A DNA stretch of 64,000 nucleotides, taken from Caballeronia sp. SL2Y3. GTDB taxonomy: Bacteria; Pseudomonadota; Gammaproteobacteria; Burkholderiales; Burkholderiaceae. A program made the position numbers and the translations under genes. Where the stretch lies: positions 310,001 through 374,000 of the forward strand of contig NZ_CP084262.1 in the NCBI RefSeq assembly GCF_022879575.1, in the 5' to 3' direction. This document shows, piece after piece, positions 60,401 through 64,000 of this stretch; position 1 is the first letter of the stretch, and every line of letters starts with the position of its first letter. The notes below the pieces were generated by a model, which was given only the letters and a program-made list of their open reading frames with translations, made no database searches and was not told the origin of the DNA.

Positions 60401-62520
60401 TCGTCCTGGCCGATCAGGCCGCCAACGCCACGACGGGCTGGGACGGCAAGACGCTCACCAAGGCCGGCTCCGGCACGCTCCAGTTGTCGAAGGCGAACAC
60501 CTATACCGGCGCCACTTCGGTGACTGGTGGAAAGCTCGTCGCGGGTGCGCCGGACATCATCGCGCGCAGTTCGCAACTGAGCGTGGCCTCGGGCGCCACC
60601 TTCGACCTCGGCGGCTTCGCTCAACACGTGAACAATCTCACCGGCGCGGGCAGTGTCGCGCTCGGCGGCGCGGCGCTGAACGTCAACGGCGCGGCCGATT
60701 CCACATTCAGCGGCATCATCAGCGGCGACGGAAGTCTCACGAAAACCGGCGCAGGCACACTGACGCTCGCGGGCGATAACACCTTCGCGGGGGTCACGAC
60801 CATCGGCGCCGGCACGCTGCAATTGGGCGCCGGGGGCGCAAACGGGAGCGTCGCGGGCGATATCGTCGATGACGGCACGCTCGTATTCGATCGCAGCGGC
60901 AACGTCACGTACGGCGGCGCGATCACCGGATCGGGCGATGTCGTTCAGCAAGGCAGCGGCACGGTGACGCTCACCCGCACGCACACCTACGGCGGCAACA
61001 CGGCGGTCAACAGCGGCGCGCTGGTGCTCGCGGGCGGCGCGCAACTCGCGAATACCCGGCAAGTGACGATCGCGCCCGGAGCGACCTTCGGCGGTTACGG
61101 CGCGGTGGGCGGCAGCATCGTCAACAACGGCATTTTCGCCGTCGCCGATGCCGCGCCCGGCTTCGCAAGCGGGCCGGCCGGTCAGTTCGCGGTAGGAGGC
61201 GCGCTAGTCAATAACGGCGAGATTCGCATGGCCAGCCCGGCGCCCGCGAGCGTACTGACCGTGAACGGCAACTATGCGAGCAATAACGGAACGCTCGCGC
61301 TGTCCACCGTGCTCGCAGGCGATGGATCGGCCACTGACCGGCTGATCGTGCGCGGCGACACGTCCGGTCAGACGCGCGTCAAGGTGACGAACGCGGGCGG
61401 CGCGGGCGCGGCGACGACCAAGGGCATCGAGATCGTGGAAGTCGATGGCCAGTCGAGCGGCGTCTTCAAGCTCGACGGCCGCCTCGTCGCAGGCCCCTAC
61501 GAATACGTATTGCAGCAAGCCGGCGGCGACTGGTATCTGCGTTCGCTGTCGGACGGCCCCTCCCCCGCGCCGCGTCCCGAGCCCGGCGCGTACCTGGGCA
61601 ATCGACAGGCGGCGGCCACCATGTTCACGATGACGCTGCATGACCGCGCCGGTTTCGCCGATCCCTTTGCCGCGCAGCACGAAGGCGGCGGCGCATCGAC
61701 CGCGTGGGCGCGCACGCGCGGCGCGCATGTCGACGGCGAAGCGGCGGGCGGAAGAATCGGCGAATCGACCGATACGGCCATCGTCCAGGCCGGCATCGAC
61801 GTGCTCAACCGCGTACGCGACGGACATCGCTGGCAAGTAGGCGTCATGGCGGGCTACGGCTCGTCGACGACGGATGCAAGAGCGCGCAACAGCGGCGCGC
61901 AAGCGCGGGGCAACACGAATGGTCTGAGCGGCGGCCTGTACGCGACATGGCACGGCAACGCGTACTCTCTAGCCGGTCCTTACGTCGATACATGGCTGCA
62001 GTACGGCCACTTCGACAACAGCGTGAAGGGCGATGCGCTTGCCGGCGAAAGCTACGCGAGCCACGTGTGGTCGGCATCGGTGGAAGGCGGCTGGGCGCTT
62101 CCGCTCGGTCAGACGTCGACGGGTCCGGTGTTGCTCGAACCGCAAGCGCAACTGGTCTACAGTCACTATCACGCGGACGATCACACCGAGTCCGGCGGAA
62201 CAGTAATAAGCACTCCGAACAGTAGCAACTGGACGACGCGGCTCGGCATGCGGCTCTTTCATGCGCCGGGGTCGACGGCCGCACCGGGATGGCTGCCCTT
62301 CGTCGAAGTGAACTGGCTGCACGACACGCGAGTGGCGAGCGCGGCGTTCAACGGCTTCACGGTGTCGCAAGACGGCCCCAGGAACCGCTTCGAAGCCAAG
62401 ATCGGTGCGCAAGGGTTGATTGGCCGGCAGTGGCGCGTGTGGGGCAACCTCGGATATCAGCAAGGCGCGGGCGGCTTCCACGCATATGAAGGCTTGCTCG
62501 GCGCGCGCTACGTCTGGTGA
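57463..62520 (+). CDS. Autotransporter with beta-helical passenger (type Va, AidA/pertactin class)
   Basis: 1685 residues. An N-terminal signal region (PVRPLAAAILIGLPFPLHAL) is followed by a Gly/Ser/Asn/Thr-rich passenger predicted to form a beta-helix and containing at least five passenger-associated repeats (for example LTKNGAGLLILSAANAYTGA, LTKTGAGTLTLAGDNTFAGV). The C-terminal 275 residues are the translocator barrel (STAWARTRGAHVDGEAAGG to the terminal ARYVW, ending in an aromatic residue as barrels require). There is no protease triad (subtilisin or IgA type) visible and no RGD. The passenger contains a tandem duplication of about 340 residues. Probable adhesin or self-association protein on the cell surface; role inferred from class only. 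Confidence 0.92.
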   Translation: MCTQRNNKHIYVVNAVPVRPLAAAILIGLPFPLHALTVITSSDTSQTLSTDSVYQIEAGTVITTTFQNAINVDGIAPVTMTNGGSITSSVDNVAAAVRFNVPGTLSNLSSGRLLGNTFGVVFNSGDNNALSNQGDISARASHAVAYQSGAGGVVDNFGTLNGSPSIGTTPNGVYLQTSGHVVVNNHAGGVIRSGTGDGTYGVGVLADAGSITVNNDGLIDGYHEGVGVKGASSASVTNSSTGTIRGHISPGVTLGPGGTLDNRGVISSWSQSAVLMSGANGTVTLGTGSVLNGGNGADVLSLAPGNAIILSGSGTETGSFNANSASNGFATLSAVAGSNWTLNGFVKMSNQSSAAVLVDGTLTLANTLTNDVGTTTVSPGGVLTLGTGGNSGNVTGNLVNNGLLRFNRGDVFRFDATLAGGGTLMQIGNGTTLLSAAGSSQGAVSVNSGALWLAQPGAFSANTYTTQTGALTVISADSTLAVANSFTQQPGSTLIVGLRTAEPVITASSGTLDGALLINGFAPSVPVSATGLLNTVFNVVHTSNQAGLSGDFTSVRFGGSSPVDYLIPVGAKTLDARDYDVRLGLTWRAGAAQGNGTFTLASATDTFNVDVPLIDQAGSFASGWDGRTLTKNGAGLLILSAANAYTGATLVNDGILRTDVANALINSGSVNVGSSATLDLASLPQQINNLSGSGRVLLGSANLTAQNSADSAFDGAIVGSGRLIKSGAGALALGGIDTYSGGTDVLAGTLVAQRSGALGSGPVNNGATLRLDFASAGIVPNVLSGPGALVKSGGGAVALLAAGSQQGSVSVDAGALGFVRSGVFTTTGDFVTAPGATTLVSSQSQLAVGRNFSMNGTLDSIAGAADPVIEANTASIAPNAIFNLAGYSAPASASAHELANGVFTVIRAASPGGLTGTFGATRIGGSVSAPDFLTLTSGYTPQTFVVAVAPTWYAGLSATPQSANGVFTLPDAGDSFDMDIVLADQAANATTGWDGKTLTKAGSGTLQLSKANTYTGATSVTGGKLVAGAPDIIARSSQLSVASGATFDLGGFAQHVNNLTGAGSVALGGAALNVNGAADSTFSGIISGDGSLTKTGAGTLTLAGDNTFAGVTTIGAGTLQLGAGGANGSVAGDIVDDGTLVFDRSGNVTYGGAITGSGDVVQQGSGTVTLTRTHTYGGNTAVNSGALVLAGGAQLANTRQVTIAPGATFGGYGAVGGSIVNNGIFAVADAAPGFASGPAGQFAVGGALVNNGEIRMASPAPASVLTVNGNYASNNGTLALSTVLAGDGSATDRLIVRGDTSGQTRVKVTNAGGAGAATTKGIEIVEVDGQSSGVFKLDGRLVAGPYEYVLQQAGGDWYLRSLSDGPSPAPRPEPGAYLGNRQAAATMFTMTLHDRAGFADPFAAQHEGGGASTAWARTRGAHVDGEAAGGRIGESTDTAIVQAGIDVLNRVRDGHRWQVGVMAGYGSSTTDARARNSGAQARGNTNGLSGGLYATWHGNAYSLAGPYVDTWLQYGHFDNSVKGDALAGESYASHVWSASVEGGWALPLGQTSTGPVLLEPQAQLVYSHYHADDHTESGGTVISTPNSSNWTTRLGMRLFHAPGSTAAPGWLPFVEVNWLHDTRVASAAFNGFTVSQDGPRNRFEAKIGAQGLIGRQWRVWGNLGYQQGAGGFHAYEGLLGARYVW
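58726..60840 (+). repeat. Tandem internal duplication in the autotransporter passenger
   Basis: Module 1 (about 58726-59735) and module 2 (about 59824-60840) share the same block order: LLSAAGSSQGAVSVNSGAL versus LLAAGSQQGSVSVDAGAL; TLAVANSF versus QLAVGRNF; FNVVHTSNQAGLSGDF versus FTVIRAASPGGLTGTF; then GWDGRTLTKNGAG versus GWDGKTLTKAGSG, NAYTGAT versus NTYTGAT, LDLASLPQQINNLSGSG versus FDLGGFAQHVNNLTGAG. Each unit is about 340 residues. Boundaries are approximate. Confidence 0.8.
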
Positions 62521-62727
62521 AGGCCTGGCCTTCGTCATACAAACGAAGCAACGGCCTTACCGCCCTTCTTCAATTGACATGCGCTTCGCGGAAAAAAATG
62601 CCTGTTTCTTCGGCTCTCATGTCTCTCATCGTGCCGGGGGTAAACGATAGTGACATCGGTCGATGTGTCGTCCATATTTACTTCGTTTTCCTGATGTACA
62701 CAAACACGAACGAATATGGAGGGACAC

Positions 62728-64000
62728 ATGAAAGACGCATTCTTTCCGCACGCCTCATGCCGCGTGCTGGCCGCGTGCAGTGCGGCCTTGCTGATGCTCG
62801 TCGCGCCCCTGGCATCGGCAGACCGCCCGGATGCAGAAGCACGAGACGGCTGGGTCGCTACCTGGACCGCCAGTCCCGATCGCAACAACAACATCACGAC
62901 GCCGCAGAACTTTCCTTCCGCGACGACCATTCGTCAGATCGAGCACGTGAGCGTGGGCGGCGATCGCGTGCGCGTCAGGCTCACGAATGAGTTCGGCACC
63001 GCGCCGGTGACGGTCGGACCGGTGCATATCGCGTTGTCTGCCGGCGGCGCGAAGATCGCGCCAAACACGGACCGCACGCTGACGTTCGGCGGCAAGACGA
63101 CCGTGACGCTGTATGCAGGCGCGCCGATTTTGAGCGATCCCATCGACATGCGGCTCGCGCCCTTGTCGGACGTTGCGATCAGCCTGTTCCTGCCCGACGC
63201 CACGCCCGCTTATACGGTGCATCAGCTCGCCGTGCAGAACGCCTATGTGTCGAGCGGCGACAACACCGCGGCGCCCGACCAGCCTTCTCCTCACAAGTAT
63301 ACGAATCGCTTCTTTTTATCTGCAATCCTAACGGATACGGATCGCCCGACGCCTGCCGTCGTCACCTTTGGCGATTCGATCACGGACGGCTATGCGTCGA
63401 CCGTCGATGCGAACCGGCGCTGGCCCGACAATCTCTCCGCGCGCCTCAACAGCGGGGGACCGCGGCGCGGCTACGCGGTGCTGAACCAGGGCATCAGCGG
63501 CAATCGCGTGGTGAGCGACGGCGCGGGCGTGAGCGCGCTCGCGCGGTACGACCGGGACGTGCTGAGTCAGTCGGACGTCAAGTGGGTCGTGTTCCTCGAA
63601 GGCATCAACGACATCGGCTGGCCGAACACCGCGCTCGATCCTTCCGGACGCGTGGTGTCTGCGGAAGAGATCATCGACGGCTACCGGCAGATCATCGCGC
63701 GCACGCATCTGCGCGGCATCAAGATCATCGGCGGCACGCTGACGCCCTTCCGCAACGCGCTGCAAGGCACCGCCAACGAGGGCTACTGGACGCCGCAAAA
63801 AGAAGCCATCCGTCATGCGGTGAATCAATGGATTCGCACGAGCGGCGCGTTCGACGCAGTGGTCGATTTCGATGCGGTGCTGCGCGATCCGGCGCATCCC
63901 AACGACATGCAGGCGGTGTACGACAGCGGCGACCATCTGCATCCGAACGACGCCGGATATGCGGCGATGGCCAACGCAATCGACCTGTCCTTGCTGCTGC
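62728..64000 (+). CDS. Exported SGNH/GDSL hydrolase, truncated by window edge
   Basis: Open from the ATG at 62728 to the window end without a stop; 424 residues visible. A Sec signal peptide is present (HASCRVLAACSAALLMLVAP, cleavage near ASA). An N-terminal beta domain (VATWTASPDRNNN through TVTLYAGAPILSDPIDMRLA) precedes the SGNH core: Ser217 in FGDSITDG (block I), Gly in NQGISGNRV (block II), Asn in EGINDIGWPN (block III) and the Asp/His pair DHLHPNDAGY (block V). GGAGG lies five bases before the ATG. Such proteins are secreted esterases or lipases acting on polysaccharide acetyl or aryl esters. Confidence 0.92.
   Translation, partial: MKDAFFPHASCRVLAACSAALLMLVAPLASADRPDAEARDGWVATWTASPDRNNNITTPQNFPSATTIRQIEHVSVGGDRVRVRLTNEFGTAPVTVGPVHIALSAGGAKIAPNTDRTLTFGGKTTVTLYAGAPILSDPIDMRLAPLSDVAISLFLPDATPAYTVHQLAVQNAYVSSGDNTAAPDQPSPHKYTNRFFLSAILTDTDRPTPAVVTFGDSITDGYASTVDANRRWPDNLSARLNSGGPRRGYAVLNQGISGNRVVSDGAGVSALARYDRDVLSQSDVKWVVFLEGINDIGWPNTALDPSGRVVSAEEIIDGYRQIIARTHLRGIKIIGGTLTPFRNALQGTANEGYWTPQKEAIRHAVNQWIRTSGAFDAVVDFDAVLRDPAHPNDMQAVYDSGDHLHPNDAGYAAMANAIDLSLLL

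Noticed and set aside
1..64000. tRNA, rRNA, CRISPR array or intact insertion sequence
   Set aside because: I looked for cloverleaf TpsiC patterns, regularly spaced repeats and transposase motifs and found none I could support.

Overview
The window reads like an accessory, catabolism-rich stretch of a Burkholderiaceae secondary replicon (Paraburkholderia/Caballeronia type). This is an inference from the high GC content, the codon use, the gene families and the dense regulator-plus-catabolic-cluster layout; there is no rRNA, tRNA or other lineage marker. I saw no intact insertion sequence, tRNA or CRISPR array. Several decayed gene fragments lie between intact operons, so the region has turned over its content.

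Layout. 1-2.1 kb: the 3' part of a polar amino-acid/ectoine-type ABC importer (two permeases, one ATPase). 2.3-5.9 kb: a LysR regulator divergent from an MFS transporter and an FAD amino-acid oxidase. 5.9-13.5 kb: a compact catabolic regulon made of a class II aldolase, a glutamate-semialdehyde-type aminotransferase, an FAD amine oxidase, a P5C-type aldehyde dehydrogenase, an orphan LivJ-type binding protein and an IclR regulator. Both divergent promoter regions of this regulon carry copies of a TTCCG-N5-CGGAA palindrome. 13.5-20.8 kb: a second IclR gene behind an operon for a spermidine/putrescine-type ABC importer, an acyl-CoA ligase and an enoyl-CoA hydratase. 21.4-29.3 kb: alpha/beta hydrolases, two SDRs, a LysR, a decayed MocR-type gene and a zinc alcohol dehydrogenase. 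31-36 kb: GntR, an MHS-family symporter, an FAD oxidase and a D-2-hydroxyacid dehydrogenase. 36-42.2 kb: two hydrolases, MerR, ArsR with an Old Yellow Enzyme, a broken MarR and an Nramp-like transporter.

43-44.7 kb holds three tandem paralogous small secreted proteins of unknown function; the third is frameshifted at its conserved C-terminus. 45.5-48.7 kb is a large PAS-GGDEF-EAL membrane protein. 49.4-54.5 kb is an amide/ureide-like cluster: LivJ-type binding protein, amidase, DUF2848, LysR and a ureidoglycolate-lyase-like protein. 55-56.4 kb is an unrecognised four-helix membrane protein. 57.5-62.5 kb is a 1685-residue autotransporter with an internal tandem duplication of about 340 residues. 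The window ends inside an exported SGNH hydrolase.

Most operons pair an importer or exported binding protein with oxidases, dehydrogenases or hydrolases and a dedicated one-component regulator, as expected of a soil or plant-associated generalist. The features I would follow first are the symmetric IclR operator architecture, the secreted triplet, the small gene overlapping merR, and the duplicated autotransporter passenger.
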